Assembly: GCA_021390615.1 (NCBI GenBank)
Contig: JAJEJU010000025.1
Span: forward strand, 248,001 to 312,000
Length of the DNA: 64,000 nucleotides
Direction of reading: 5' to 3'
Source: Rhodanobacteraceae bacterium ZG21-1
GTDB lineage: Bacteria; Pseudomonadota; Gammaproteobacteria; Xanthomonadales; Rhodanobacteraceae
Shown here: piece after piece, positions 52,735-61,276 of the stretch
Position numbering within the stretch: the first letter of the stretch is position 1
How the letters are laid out: every line of letters starts with the position of its first letter
Notes under the pieces: generated by a model
Databases searched by the model: none
What the model was told of the DNA's origin: nothing
The model's input: the letters and a program-made list of their open reading frames with translations, nothing else
Program-made: the position numbers and the translations under genes

Positions 52735-54153
52735 TCACCAACCCAGGGACACCTGCAGGCCGATGTAGTTGCTGTCGTGCCCGCCGGCCCGTCGTATGAC
52801 GTCCGAGGCGTCGAAGTGCACCGCCTCGAGCGCGAACGACACGTCGCGCGAATAGGCCCAGTCGGCACGCAGCTGCTCATAAGTCCCCGTATATTTTCCG
52901 GGCTGCCCCGCGGTATTCGGAACAGGCACGGTCGGTTGCGCATAGACGGCGTCGCGGGTGGTCTGCCGCCACTGCGCCGCAAGCCCGAACATGATCTTCA
53001 GCGCCTGGGAAGGATGCACTGTCAGCGACGGCTTGATCTGGATGAAGTTGGTATAGCCCGTGTAGCCCGCCAAGGCCAGGTAGGCGCCGTTCGGAAACAA
53101 GGGATTGAAGGTGCCTAGCGTATGGCCGTCCGGATCGCGGTTTCCCGAAGCGGCATCGATCTGGATGCCGAGGCGCGGTATCCATGCCGCTTCGGCGAAG
53201 GTGTAGCCGGCCAGCGAGCCGAATCCCCAGGCCTCCACGTTCTTGTCGCCGACGCGCCCATTCTGCTCCATGCCTTCGATATCCCAGTCCACCGGGCCCG
53301 CCAGGCCGGTCATATGGGTATCGAAGACGTTCCGTCGTTCGTCGCCCGCTGCGCTGAGGTAATGCGTGTCCGCCTGGGTGAAGCGTGCGTAATAGGCGGC
53401 AAGATTGACTTTTTCGCTCAGCTTGCGCTCGACGCGAAAGCCGCCGAGCGTGAGGTTTCCGCTGCTGCGGTCGTCGAACAGACGCTCGTTCTCCGTCTGC
53501 ACGGGCTGGCTGTAGAAGGTGATGAAGCGCCACGGCCCCTGCTCGTAGTTAACCCAGATCGCATCGTAGGACTGGCGCACGTTCGGCCCGTCGCGCACCG
53601 ACACGAAACGCTGCATGTCGAAGGCGAACTGCTGGCGCCCCACCCTCGCCTTCAGCGTGCCGTCGCCCACCGGCTCGGTCAGCGTGACGAAAGCCTGCTC
53701 CAGGTCCAGGCGATTCTGGTCGACCGGCGTCAGTTGCGTCTTCCCGGGCGCGAAGTCGCTCTGCAGCTGCACGAAGACTTGCAGCTGCGGGCCGACGTGC
53801 AGATCCGCGTGCACTTCGGCGCGGCTGATCACATAACTCTGCGAAACGTTCTTGCCGGTGCCGAACAGCGCCGCGTCGTTGGATTCGAAGCGCTCGCGCA
53901 GATTGGCCCCCAGCGACAGATAGACGTCCGCTTCGTTCGCAGCCAGCGGGATGTACTTGAGGCTGTCCAGAGGCCGGCGCGGCACGCGCGGATCGGCCAG
54001 CACCGACCAGTCTTCCTGCCAGCGGTTGAAGAGGATCGACGGCCTCTGCGGGATGGGCGGATCCGTCTCCTGCACGACGTCGGCGGCCAGGGCATGGCCA
54101 AAGCAACCGCCGAGGCCGCACAGGGAGATCAGGGGCCTGCACCATCGCTTCAA
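52735..54153 (-). CDS. Alginate-export-type outer-membrane porin
   Basis: Exported beta-barrel protein of 472 aa. The signal peptide MKRWCRPLISLCGLGGC... is cleaved near ALAA. It shows features of the alginate export (AlgE-like) porin family: ANLRERFESNDAALFG, RAEVHADLHVGPQLQVFVQL, a GRQQFAFDMQRFVSVRDGPN strand pair, and a C-terminal beta-signature ending in an aromatic residue (LQVSLGW). It probably passes a small organic or saccharide substrate for the operon's enzymes; alginate itself is not implied. It lies 7 bases after the secreted SnoaL-like gene. Confidence 0.87.
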   Translation of the reverse strand: MKRWCRPLISLCGLGGCFGHALAADVVQETDPPIPQRPSILFNRWQEDWSVLADPRVPRRPLDSLKYIPLAANEADVYLSLGANLRERFESNDAALFGTGKNVSQSYVISRAEVHADLHVGPQLQVFVQLQSDFAPGKTQLTPVDQNRLDLEQAFVTLTEPVGDGTLKARVGRQQFAFDMQRFVSVRDGPNVRQSYDAIWVNYEQGPWRFITFYSQPVQTENERLFDDRSSGNLTLGGFRVERKLSEKVNLAAYYARFTQADTHYLSAAGDERRNVFDTHMTGLAGPVDWDIEGMEQNGRVGDKNVEAWGFGSLAGYTFAEAAWIPRLGIQIDAASGNRDPDGHTLGTFNPLFPNGAYLALAGYTGYTNFIQIKPSLTVHPSQALKIMFGLAAQWRQTTRDAVYAQPTVPVPNTAGQPGKYTGTYEQLRADWAYSRDVSFALEAVHFDASDVIRRAGGHDSNYIGLQVSLGW

Positions 54154-54160
54154 GCGATCC

Positions 54161-54685
54161 TCACGATTTCGACCCGATGCCGAGCTGGCGGTCGACGGTC
54201 AGCTGGTCCCAGTAGATCGACACGTGGGTGATCCGATGGTCCGGCCCGTAATGGATGACCATCGCCCCGGGATGGTCGAACTTGCGCCCGTTGCCGGGCG
54301 TGCTCTTGCCGGTCGCCGGATCCACGTAAGGACCGCTCCAGGTGCCGGTGACGCGCTCGACCGATACCGCATCGAATCCCTCCACGATCGCCTGGGTCAC
54401 TTCGACGTGGAAGTCCGGATAGGCCTTGAAGATCATGCTGAAGAATTGGCGCGTGCCCTGGTAGTCCAGCGGCTTGGGATTGGCCGGCTGGTCGATCTGC
54501 ACCACCGGCGAGAACAGCGCCAGCACTTGCCCGATGTCATGACTGTTCCAGGCGGCGGCCCAGTGGTCGATGTCGGCATGGCTGATCGGTCCCTGGGCCA
54601 CGGGCGCGGGCGATGTCTGCGCCCAGGCTCCCGTCATGCCCGACAAGGCGAGCAGCGACATCGAGGTGAAAGTTTTTCGTTTCAT
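54161..54685 (-). CDS. Secreted SnoaL-like (NTF2-fold) protein
   Basis: Protein of 174 aa with signal peptide MKRKTFTSMSLLALSGMTGA ending near WAQT. The mature domain has the SnoaL pattern WAAAWNSHDIGQVLALFSPV, GTRQFFSMIFKAYPDFHVEV and a final HVSIYWDQLTVDRQLG. The fold commonly hosts small-molecule hydrolases or isomerases, and export to the periplasm is less usual. It sits between the secreted VOC protein and the porin, so it may act on the same imported compound. Confidence 0.85.
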   Translation of the reverse strand: MKRKTFTSMSLLALSGMTGAWAQTSPAPVAQGPISHADIDHWAAAWNSHDIGQVLALFSPVVQIDQPANPKPLDYQGTRQFFSMIFKAYPDFHVEVTQAIVEGFDAVSVERVTGTWSGPYVDPATGKSTPGNGRKFDHPGAMVIHYGPDHRITHVSIYWDQLTVDRQLGIGSKS

Positions 54686-54726
54686 CGACCTCTCCTTGCA
54701 GCATGGGGGGTTATCGCGGGAGTGAA

Positions 54727-55635
54727 TCAGTGCGCCGCGGCCGCATGGATCTCGGCGATATACCCGCCGGGGAATTGCACGATCGCCGCCTCGCGCCGGT
54801 CGGAAGTGAACGGCTGCACCAGCACCTGGACTCCGGCCGCCCTCGCCTTCTGCAGCACATCGGCGAGATTCGCCACCTCATAGCCGGTCACCTCGTGGCC
54901 GAACGGGTACGGCAGGTGTCCATCCGTCACCAGCACCGCCATCTTGCCGAACTTCGACTCGATGCGGATGCGGCGATAGCTGTCGTTCGGCCGTCCGATC
55001 TCTACCCCGGGCGCCTGGCGATCGTCGGAAACGACCTTGCCGTGGGCAAAGGCCACGAAGTCGCGGACCAGGGCGTCGGCGCGATCCGGCGACACGTAGA
55101 CGCGATTCTCGGGCACGCTCTGCAGGGCGTCGTAATGGGGCGCCTGGGTATGCCAGTACAGCTGCATGTGCAGGCCGCCCAGCCATTCGACGATGGCGTC
55201 GCGGCCGATCGGATCGGGGAAGGTCGCCACGGTCACGTCGGCGCCATGCTCTCGGGCGGATTTCACCGCCGCATCCATGTCGGTGACCAGGTAGCCCGTG
55301 CGCTCGCTGCCGAAGGGATAGGGAATCGGCGTCTTGAAGCCGAACACCGACACCGTACCGACCGGCGTGAAGACCAGCTGGGACATGGTCTGGCTGGGCG
55401 TCGGCGTCACCTGGAACACGCCTTGCTGCGATTTGTGGCCGCCGAACGTCGCCACGAAGCTGTCGGTGAAGCGGTCGAAGTCTTCCGGCGCCACATAGAT
55501 ATGGGTGGTGTCGTATTGCGCAGCCACGGCCACGTCGGGACTCGACACGGCCGTTCCCTTGGCCATGGCTCCGGAAGTCAGGGCCGCGCCGCTCAACAAC
55601 AAGGCGAACAGGAAGGCAGAACGAAGGTTACGCAT
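54727..55635 (-). CDS. Secreted protein with two VOC/glyoxalase-like domains
   Basis: Protein of 302 aa with a signal peptide (MRNLRSAFLFALLLSGAALT, cleaved near AMA). Two VOC modules follow. The first begins TTHIYVAPEDFDRFTDSFVA and the second RVYVSPDRADALVRDFVAFA, each with a GYLVTD/GYEVANL strand and a terminal QLYW/EIH metal-ligand-like position. VOC enzymes are metal-dependent dioxygenases, isomerases or lyases; the substrate is unknown. An AGGAG site precedes the ATG. It follows the DoxX gene by 27 bases. Confidence 0.85.
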   Translation of the reverse strand: MRNLRSAFLFALLLSGAALTSGAMAKGTAVSSPDVAVAAQYDTTHIYVAPEDFDRFTDSFVATFGGHKSQQGVFQVTPTPSQTMSQLVFTPVGTVSVFGFKTPIPYPFGSERTGYLVTDMDAAVKSAREHGADVTVATFPDPIGRDAIVEWLGGLHMQLYWHTQAPHYDALQSVPENRVYVSPDRADALVRDFVAFAHGKVVSDDRQAPGVEIGRPNDSYRRIRIESKFGKMAVLVTDGHLPYPFGHEVTGYEVANLADVLQKARAAGVQVLVQPFTSDRREAAIVQFPGGYIAEIHAAAAH

Positions 55636-55662
55636 GATGGCTAGGCTCCTATCATCGGGTAT

Positions 55663-56109
55663 TCACAGGGAGAGGGATTTTTTCGCAACGGCTCGCCGGT
55701 CGGCGAGCTGGGTCACCATGACCAGGGCGGCAATCAAGCCAAGATGCTCGAAAAAGCTGTTCAAGGCCATGAAGCGGGCCGGGCCGGCAAGGTTCCAGAA
55801 ATCGTTGGCGACCAGCATGGCCACTGCCGTCAGCACGCCGAGCCCGCCGGCGCCCAGCCAGACCCATCGATTGACGAGGACGCAGAGCGAGCCGCCCAGT
55901 TCCACCACGATGGTGATCGCCGCCCACCACCATCCCGGATGCAGGCCGAAGTGTTCCTGCTCCAAGATCGCATCGTGGAAATGCATCAGCTTGTCCACGC
56001 CGCCCACCAGATAGGCGGACACCAGCGCGACGCGCAGCGCCGGCGCCACCCACGGCCATGACAGCAGTGCGGCGATCCAGCTTGGATTTCCTGGCCGTGT
56101 CGTCGTCAT
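55663..56109 (-). CDS. DoxX-family membrane protein
   Basis: Inner-membrane protein of 148 aa with four helices. It begins at ATG 56109 (MTTTRPGNPSWIAALLSWPW), one base after the amidohydrolase stop. The DoxX features are VALVSAYLVGGVDKLMHF near TM1, the helix WWWAAITIVVELGGSLCVLV, and LNSFFEHLGLIAALVMV at the end. DoxX proteins are linked to thiosulfate:quinone or other membrane redox reactions, but many are uncharacterised. Tight spacing suggests functional coupling with the amidohydrolase. Confidence 0.85.
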   Translation of the reverse strand: MTTTRPGNPSWIAALLSWPWVAPALRVALVSAYLVGGVDKLMHFHDAILEQEHFGLHPGWWWAAITIVVELGGSLCVLVNRWVWLGAGGLGVLTAVAMLVANDFWNLAGPARFMALNSFFEHLGLIAALVMVTQLADRRAVAKKSLSL

Positions 56110-56110
56110 C

Positions 56111-57997
56111 TCAGACCATCCAGCAGGCGCAACCCAGCGCCCCCCAGAACGAACGCAGGTCGGAAGCCGGCGCGTCGCTCGCCCAGGCGCGTGCATGGTC
56201 GTGCCCGTGCACTGCGCAGGCCGAGGCGCAGCCGCAGGCGGAGGCCGCGACGCGACGCTGGGACGCTGCGTAGCGCTCGTCTTTCCACGCACCGAAACCG
56301 CCGAACTGCCGCACCGGCGACCAGTCCGGCATCGCCGCAGGCGGTTCGCCGTCGTCAAAGCGGGCGAACTCGCCGGCGCCGTAGACCACCCGGCCGCCCA
56401 CGAGGGTGAGGTCCGAGACGATGTGCGCTATCTCGTCGCTTGCGCAGGCGAAGAAGTCGCGGTCGGGCACGATCACATCGGCAAGCTGGCCTACGGCGAT
56501 CTGGCCACGCCTGCCTTCCTCGTTGGAGAACCACGCGACCTTTTCGGTCCACATGCGCAGCGCGGTTTCGCGATCGAGGCAGTGGCGCTGCGGATAGATG
56601 CGCAGGCCGGCCACGGTCTTGCCGTTGACCAGCCACGCCAGCGATACCCAGGGGTTGTACGAGGCCACGCGGGTCGCATCGGTGCCTGCGGAAAGGCGCA
56701 GGCCTTTCTCCAGCATCCTGGCTACCGGAGGGGTCGCCTCCGCCGCCGCCGCGCCGTATCGGTCGACGAAGTATTCGCCCTGATAGGCCATGCGGTGCTG
56801 TACCGCCACCCCGCCGCCCAGGGCGGCGATGCGATCCATCGAGCGCTCGGAAATCGTCTCCGCGTGATCGAAGAACCAGTGGATGCCGTCGAGGGGAATG
56901 TCGCGATGCACTTTCTCGAACACGTCCAGCGCGCGGCTGATGGTTTCGTCGTAGGTCGCATGCAGCCGCCAGGGCCAGCGATTCTCGGCCAGGATCCGCA
57001 CGACTTCTTCGAGTTCGCCTTCCATCTGCGGCGGCATGTCCGGACGCGGCTGACGGAAATCCTCGAAATCGGCGGCCGAATAGACCAGCATTTCGCCGGC
57101 GCCGTTGTGGCGGAAATAATCGTCACCCTGTTTGTACTTGACCGTCCGGGTCCAGTTGAGGAAATCGTCCTTCTCCGCCTTCGGCTTCTGGGTGAACAGG
57201 TTGTAGGCCAGGCGCACCGTCAGCTGCCCCTCCTCGGCCAGCTTCTGCACGACCTGGTAGTCCTCCGGGTAATTCTGCGAACCGCCGCCCGCATCGATCA
57301 CGCCGGTCACGCCGAGGCGATTCAATTCGCGCATGAAGTGGCGTGTCGAATTGACTTGATAGTCGAAGGGAAGCTTCGGCCCCTTGGCCAGGGTCGCGTA
57401 GAGGATGGTCGCGTTGGGCTTGGCCAGCAGCAAGCCGGTGGGATGGCCTTGCGCATCGCGGGTGATCTCGCCGCCCGGCGGCTCCGGCGTGTCCCGGGTA
57501 TAGCCGACGACGCGCAGCGCCGCAGCGTTGAGCAGGGCACGGTCGTACAGATGCAGGATGAATACCGGCGTATCCGGCGCCACGGCGTTCAACTCGTCGA
57601 TGGTGGGCAGGCGCTTTTCGGCGAATTGCTGCTCGGTGAAGCCGCCGACCACGCGAACCCATTGCGGCGGCGGCGTGATGGCGACCTGCCGTCTCAGCAT
57701 ATCCATCGCGTCCGCCAGCGAAGCCACGCCGTCCCAGCGCAGCTCCATGTTGTAGTTCAGGCCGCCGCGGATGACGTGGGTGTGGTTGTCGACCAGGCCA
57801 GGCAGGGCCGAGCGCCCTTTCAGATTGATGACCCGTGTCGTCGGCTCGGCCAGTCGCATCACGTCGACATCGTCGCCGACGGCGACGAACTTTCCGTCCT
57901 TGACGGCTACCGCGGTCGCAGCGGGGTTCGATCGATCCAGCGTAGTGATGCGGCCGCCGTACAAGATGAGATCGGGCGCCTTGGACACGGCAGTCAT
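56111..57997 (-). CDS. YtcJ-like amidohydrolase with Cys/His-rich C-terminal tail
   Basis: Metal-dependent hydrolase of 628 aa. The amidohydrolase-3 core starts LILYGGRITTLDRSNPAATA, with the metal-binding HxH in LPGLVDNHTHVIRGG. Further ligands are likely in HWFFDHAE, and a late Asp in SAGTDATRVASYNPW. No signal peptide is evident. The last 44 residues are unusual: Cys588, 590 and 594, His597, 599 and 601, then Cys623 and 625, suggesting an extra metal or Fe-S site. It overlaps the XapX gene by four bases. The substrate is unknown, probably an amide, ester or cyclic compound. Confidence 0.9.
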   Translation of the reverse strand: MTAVSKAPDLILYGGRITTLDRSNPAATAVAVKDGKFVAVGDDVDVMRLAEPTTRVINLKGRSALPGLVDNHTHVIRGGLNYNMELRWDGVASLADAMDMLRRQVAITPPPQWVRVVGGFTEQQFAEKRLPTIDELNAVAPDTPVFILHLYDRALLNAAALRVVGYTRDTPEPPGGEITRDAQGHPTGLLLAKPNATILYATLAKGPKLPFDYQVNSTRHFMRELNRLGVTGVIDAGGGSQNYPEDYQVVQKLAEEGQLTVRLAYNLFTQKPKAEKDDFLNWTRTVKYKQGDDYFRHNGAGEMLVYSAADFEDFRQPRPDMPPQMEGELEEVVRILAENRWPWRLHATYDETISRALDVFEKVHRDIPLDGIHWFFDHAETISERSMDRIAALGGGVAVQHRMAYQGEYFVDRYGAAAAEATPPVARMLEKGLRLSAGTDATRVASYNPWVSLAWLVNGKTVAGLRIYPQRHCLDRETALRMWTEKVAWFSNEEGRRGQIAVGQLADVIVPDRDFFACASDEIAHIVSDLTLVGGRVVYGAGEFARFDDGEPPAAMPDWSPVRQFGGFGAWKDERYAASQRRVAASACGCASACAVHGHDHARAWASDAPASDLRSFWGALGCACWMV

Positions 57998-58284
57998 GAG
58001 CGGTTCTCCTTGCTGCCCGCCTTGTCGGCCGACGGTTGGTCCGCAGTGAGGCGGCCCGGCAATTCGCCGAACAAATGGCTGCCGCAGCGAGAACGCTGCC
58101 AGGCCGTCGCCACGGCCGTGCCGGCCAATACCTGCTTGCCGAGCGGAATCATCTGCTCGCCGATCAGGATGCCCAGCAGGCCTACCAGCGCCACCAGCGG
58201 CGGTGCCGGCGAACGCACATTGAGCAGGCTGTAAATGACGCCGACGAGAATGCCGGCCGCCAGTGACATCAGGTAGAGCTTCAT
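57994..58284 (-). CDS. XapX domain (DUF1427) membrane protein
   Basis: Small protein of 96 aa. Residues 1-55 form the XapX domain: two helices with MKLYLMSLAAGILVGVIYSL, NVRSPAPPLVALVGLLGIL and GEQMIPLG. A polar tail of about 35 residues follows. XapX genes are repeatedly found beside isochorismatase-like hydrolases and amidohydrolases, as here, but have no known function. It overlaps the amidohydrolase start by four bases. Confidence 0.88.
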   Translation of the reverse strand: MKLYLMSLAAGILVGVIYSLLNVRSPAPPLVALVGLLGILIGEQMIPLGKQVLAGTAVATAWQRSRCGSHLFGELPGRLTADQPSADKAGSKENRS

Positions 58285-58368
58285 GGGCTGTGATCTCGCT
58301 AGCTCGTGTCGGTTGAAGAGGCGAGCGGGACCACGCCGTCCCGATCGCGTAACCCTGCCCTGCGACGC

Positions 58369-59022
58369 TCAGTGTCCTTCCGAACCGCCAAACATGGTCT
58401 TGGCGTAGATCAGGCCCAGGCCGTAGCCGCCGCCATGGGCGATCGACGTCGCGACCGTCTGGTTGTAGGTTTCGCCGCGCGCCCAGTCGCGCTGCAATTC
58501 GAGCAGGTACTGCAGCGACGTCATCGGGCGTACGCCGGCCTGGACCATGCGGGTGACCGCGCGCTCATGCGCTTCGGTCGTCACGTCGCCGCAGGCATCG
58601 GTGATCACATAAGGCTCGAAACCCTGGTCCAGCGCCGACAGCACCGGACCCACGATGCACACGCTGGTCCACAGGCCGCCGAACACCAGGCGGCTCTTGC
58701 CGATGCGATTGACTTCCTGGATGACTTTCTCGTCTTCCCAGGTATTCATCGAGGTGCGGTCGAACATCTTCTGCCCGGGGAATGGGCCAGTCACTTCGGT
58801 GAACATCGGGCCGGAGAAGGACTTCTCGGCAACCGTGGTGAGAATCGTCGGCACCTTGAATTCAGCGGCGGCCTTGGACACCAGGGCAGCGTTGCTGCGC
58901 AGCTGGACGAGGTCGATCGACTTGGTCGCGAACGCCATCTGCGACTGGTAGTCGATGAGGATCAAGGTGTGATCGGGGCCGTTGAGCAGGCTCTTTCCCG
59001 GAACGGCTTTGGCGGTGGCCAT
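58369..59022 (-). CDS. Isochorismatase-family hydrolase (YcaC-like)
   Basis: Cytosolic cysteine hydrolase of 217 aa. The catalytic Asp lies in HTLILIDYQSQMAFA, the Lys in FPGQKMFDRTSMNTWED, and the nucleophilic Cys in GGLWTSVCIVGPVLSAL. The YcaC-like segment VYVITDACGDVTTEAHERAV-type pattern (here EPYVITDACGD) is present. YcaC relatives hydrolyse small amides or carbamates, but the natural substrate is unknown. AGGAG lies 8 bases upstream of the ATG. It is the second gene of the operon after pirin. Confidence 0.9.
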   Translation of the reverse strand: MATAKAVPGKSLLNGPDHTLILIDYQSQMAFATKSIDLVQLRSNAALVSKAAAEFKVPTILTTVAEKSFSGPMFTEVTGPFPGQKMFDRTSMNTWEDEKVIQEVNRIGKSRLVFGGLWTSVCIVGPVLSALDQGFEPYVITDACGDVTTEAHERAVTRMVQAGVRPMTSLQYLLELQRDWARGETYNQTVATSIAHGGGYGLGLIYAKTMFGGSEGH

Positions 59023-59082
59023 GGCATTTCTCCTGACAGGTAAGGGAAGCTGTCCGCCCGGTCGGGCCGGGCGGAAGGCACA

Positions 59083-59784
59083 TCAAGCGGTCATGTCGAA
59101 CAGCAGCACTTCGGCATCGGTGTCGGCGCGCACGCTGACCTGGTCGACGGCGCTGATCGCCACGCCGTCGCCAGCATCCAGCCTGGCGCCGTCCAGCGTC
59201 ACCGCGCCGCGCGCAACGTGCAGCCAGAGCCTGCGCGCCTTGTCGGTGAGATGGGTCAGCTCATGCCCGGAAGGCAGGCGCGTGACATACAGATTGGCGT
59301 CCTGATGAATCTTCACGGCCTTGCCGCTCGGATGATTCGACGCGACCAGGGCCCAGCGGTCGGCAAGGTCTTCCTGGGTGAAGGCATGCTGCTCGTAGCC
59401 GGGCTCGTGACCGCTGCGATCCGGAATGATCCAGATCTGCAGGAAGTGCACGAGCTCGCTGTTCGAAGCGTTGAACTCCGAGTGCGTCACGCCGGTGCCG
59501 GCCGTCATGCGCTGGATCTCGCCCGGGCGGATCACCGCGCCGGTGCCCATGCTGTCCTTGTGCTCCAGCGCCCCCTCCAGCACCCACGAGAGGATTTCCA
59601 TGTCGCGGTGGCTGTGCGTGCCGAAACCCTGGCCGGGCTGGACGCGGTCTTCGTTGATCACGCGCAGCGGACCGAAACCCATGTGCTTGGGATCGAAGTA
59701 GTTGCCGAAGGAAAAGGTGTGATGACTGTTGAGCCAGCCAAAGTCGGCGAGGCCTCGTTCTTCGGATTTGCGCAAGGTCAGCAT
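59083..59784 (-). CDS. Pirin-family bicupin (YhhW-like)
   Basis: Protein of 233 aa with a pirin N-terminal cupin. Metal ligands are His residues in FGTHSHRDMEILSWVLEG plus a His and Glu in GTGVTHSEFNAS. The motif spacing is that of E. coli YhhW, which has quercetinase activity. The start at ATG 59784 (MLTLRKSEERGLADFGW) has GGAG about 7 bases upstream. It is the first gene of the leftward nine-gene operon and is divergent from the LysR regulator. Confidence 0.93.
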   Translation of the reverse strand: MLTLRKSEERGLADFGWLNSHHTFSFGNYFDPKHMGFGPLRVINEDRVQPGQGFGTHSHRDMEILSWVLEGALEHKDSMGTGAVIRPGEIQRMTAGTGVTHSEFNASNSELVHFLQIWIIPDRSGHEPGYEQHAFTQEDLADRWALVASNHPSGKAVKIHQDANLYVTRLPSGHELTHLTDKARRLWLHVARGAVTLDGARLDAGDGVAISAVDQVSVRADTDAEVLLFDMTA

Positions 59785-59857
59785 GGCGTACTCCAGGCGA
59801 ACTGATGGGATGGGCTCAATGTAGGAAGCTCGCCCGGCGCCGCCTAGACAAGCAATC

Positions 59858-59874
59858 GCGAACCCCGTGTTCGC
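59858..59874. promoter_or_regulatory. Candidate LysR operator between pirin and the regulator
   Basis: Perfect interrupted palindrome GCGAAC-N5-GTTCGC in the 145-base gap between the divergent genes. Size and position fit a LysR recognition site controlling the nine-gene operon and possibly the regulator itself. Inferred, not proven. Confidence 0.45.
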
Positions 59875-59929
59875 CAGAACCGAACGCATGTATTGCGCCC
59901 GCGCGCGCGGGCACGCCATGATCCGGCGC

Positions 59930-60874
59930 ATGGAACATGATTTCGGAAACCTGCGTGCGTTCGTGCAAGTGGTCGAGAACGGCAGCATCAGCACGGCGGC
60001 GCAGCGCCTGGGAGTGGCCAAGTCGGCGCTCAGCGAGCGCCTGGCCAGGCTCGAGGGCATGCTGCACGCCAAGCTGCTGCACCGTTCGCCGCGTGGAATC
60101 ACGCTGACCGACGCCGGCCGGCGCTTCTACGAACGCGCCTGCGACATACTTTCGCGGCTGCAGCAGGCGGTGGACGAAATCAACGGCGACGACAGCGGCG
60201 CGATCAACGCCAGCCTGCGCATCACCGCGCCGATGACCTTCGGTACGCAATACGTGGGCCCACTGCTGTTCGCCTTCATGCGCAAGCATCCGCGCCTGAA
60301 GCTCACCCTCGAGCTCGACGATCACTACACCAATCTGCTTTCCGGCGGCTTCGATCTCGGCGTGCGCATCGGGCGCCTGCACGACTCCTCGCTGATGGCC
60401 CGGGCACTGGCGCCGAGCCGGCGCGTGCTGTGCTGCAGCCCCGACTATGCCGCCCGGCACGAGTTGCCGAACACCATCGCCGAGGTCGCCGCGCACGACT
60501 GCATCTGTTACGGCAACGCTTCGGTGACGCCGTACTGGGAGTTCGAGACACCTGACGCAGACGAACCCGAGCAGATCGTGGTGCACGGCTCCGTCCACCT
60601 CAACAATGGCGAGAGCATGCGCGACGCGGCGATCGCCGGCCTGGGGCTGGCCGCCCTGCCTCGCTTCATCGCCGCCCCGGCGCTGCGCGATGGCCGCCTG
60701 ATCGAAGTGCTGGCCGGGACGCCGCCGAGCGCGGACACGATCTACGCCATCTACCCGCGCACGCGCTACGTCAGCCATGCGGTGCGAGCCATCATCGACA
60801 TGCTGGTCGAAACGTTTTCCGACGGCACGCCGTGGGAAGCTGACCTGGCGACGAAGCGGCGCAAGCAGCGCTGA
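59930..60874 (+). CDS. LysR-family transcriptional regulator
   Basis: Protein of 314 aa from ATG 59930 (MEHDFGNLRAFVQVVENGSI). The helix-turn-helix is STAAQRLGVAKSALSERLAR. The effector domain has ASLRITAPMTFGTQYVGPLL, typical of the CrgA/YhjC-like group that often regulates redox enzymes and divergent operons. An upstream in-frame ATG at 59918 would add four residues. It most likely controls the divergent pirin-to-DUF1275 operon. Confidence 0.92.
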   Translation: MEHDFGNLRAFVQVVENGSISTAAQRLGVAKSALSERLARLEGMLHAKLLHRSPRGITLTDAGRRFYERACDILSRLQQAVDEINGDDSGAINASLRITAPMTFGTQYVGPLLFAFMRKHPRLKLTLELDDHYTNLLSGGFDLGVRIGRLHDSSLMARALAPSRRVLCCSPDYAARHELPNTIAEVAAHDCICYGNASVTPYWEFETPDADEPEQIVVHGSVHLNNGESMRDAAIAGLGLAALPRFIAAPALRDGRLIEVLAGTPPSADTIYAIYPRTRYVSHAVRAIIDMLVETFSDGTPWEADLATKRRKQR

Positions 60875-61276
60875 AGCGGCGCAGCCGGCGCTGCGCGGCC
60901 GGTCGACGCGGTCGCCCGGCGCGAAGCCAGTGATCCGGCGGGAGAAGGTGGACTCCTGCCGCGGCTCTGTCGGACGACATGGCAAGCATGAATCGATCAC
61001 GGTCACCTCGTACGTAGACTTCAACTTTGCGGCCTGAGCCATGCTTTGCCGAACTCGCCATCAACGGCGACGCTGCCATACGACAGGCGCGCGCCCTCAT
61101 GGACGGCCGATGTCTCGCCGCCGGTGGATACAGCATCAAGACCGCCGGCGTCGCTCCCCGAAGCATGGGCGCCAAATCGGGGGGCAACGCAAACCGCGAT
61201 GCCGGTGTTTCCCAGGCTCATCCCGCTTGCACGGGATGAGCGGTCAGTGCGGAATTTCGGTCGAACCGAGAGAACT
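60875..61276. other. Gap between the LysR and hydrolase genes, with a hairpin at its right end
   Basis: 402 bases between convergent genes. No convincing gene; a 66-codon leftward frame ending at 61021 (start 61221) reads smoothly (EGARLSYGSVAVDGEFGKAW) and might be the remnant of a lost gene. The only clear structure is the hairpin at 61216-61241. Confidence 0.35.
61216..61241. terminator. Hairpin between convergent LysR and hydrolase genes
   Basis: Perfect 10-bp stem, GCTCATCCCG with CGGGATGAGC, and a 6-base loop, 35 bases beyond the hydrolase stop. No T-run on either strand, so termination is plausible but uncertain. Confidence 0.45.

Noticed and set aside
61021-61221. 66-aa leftward frame in the LysR-hydrolase gap
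   Set aside because: Reads smoothly and could be a gene remnant, but it is too short and unsupported to call.
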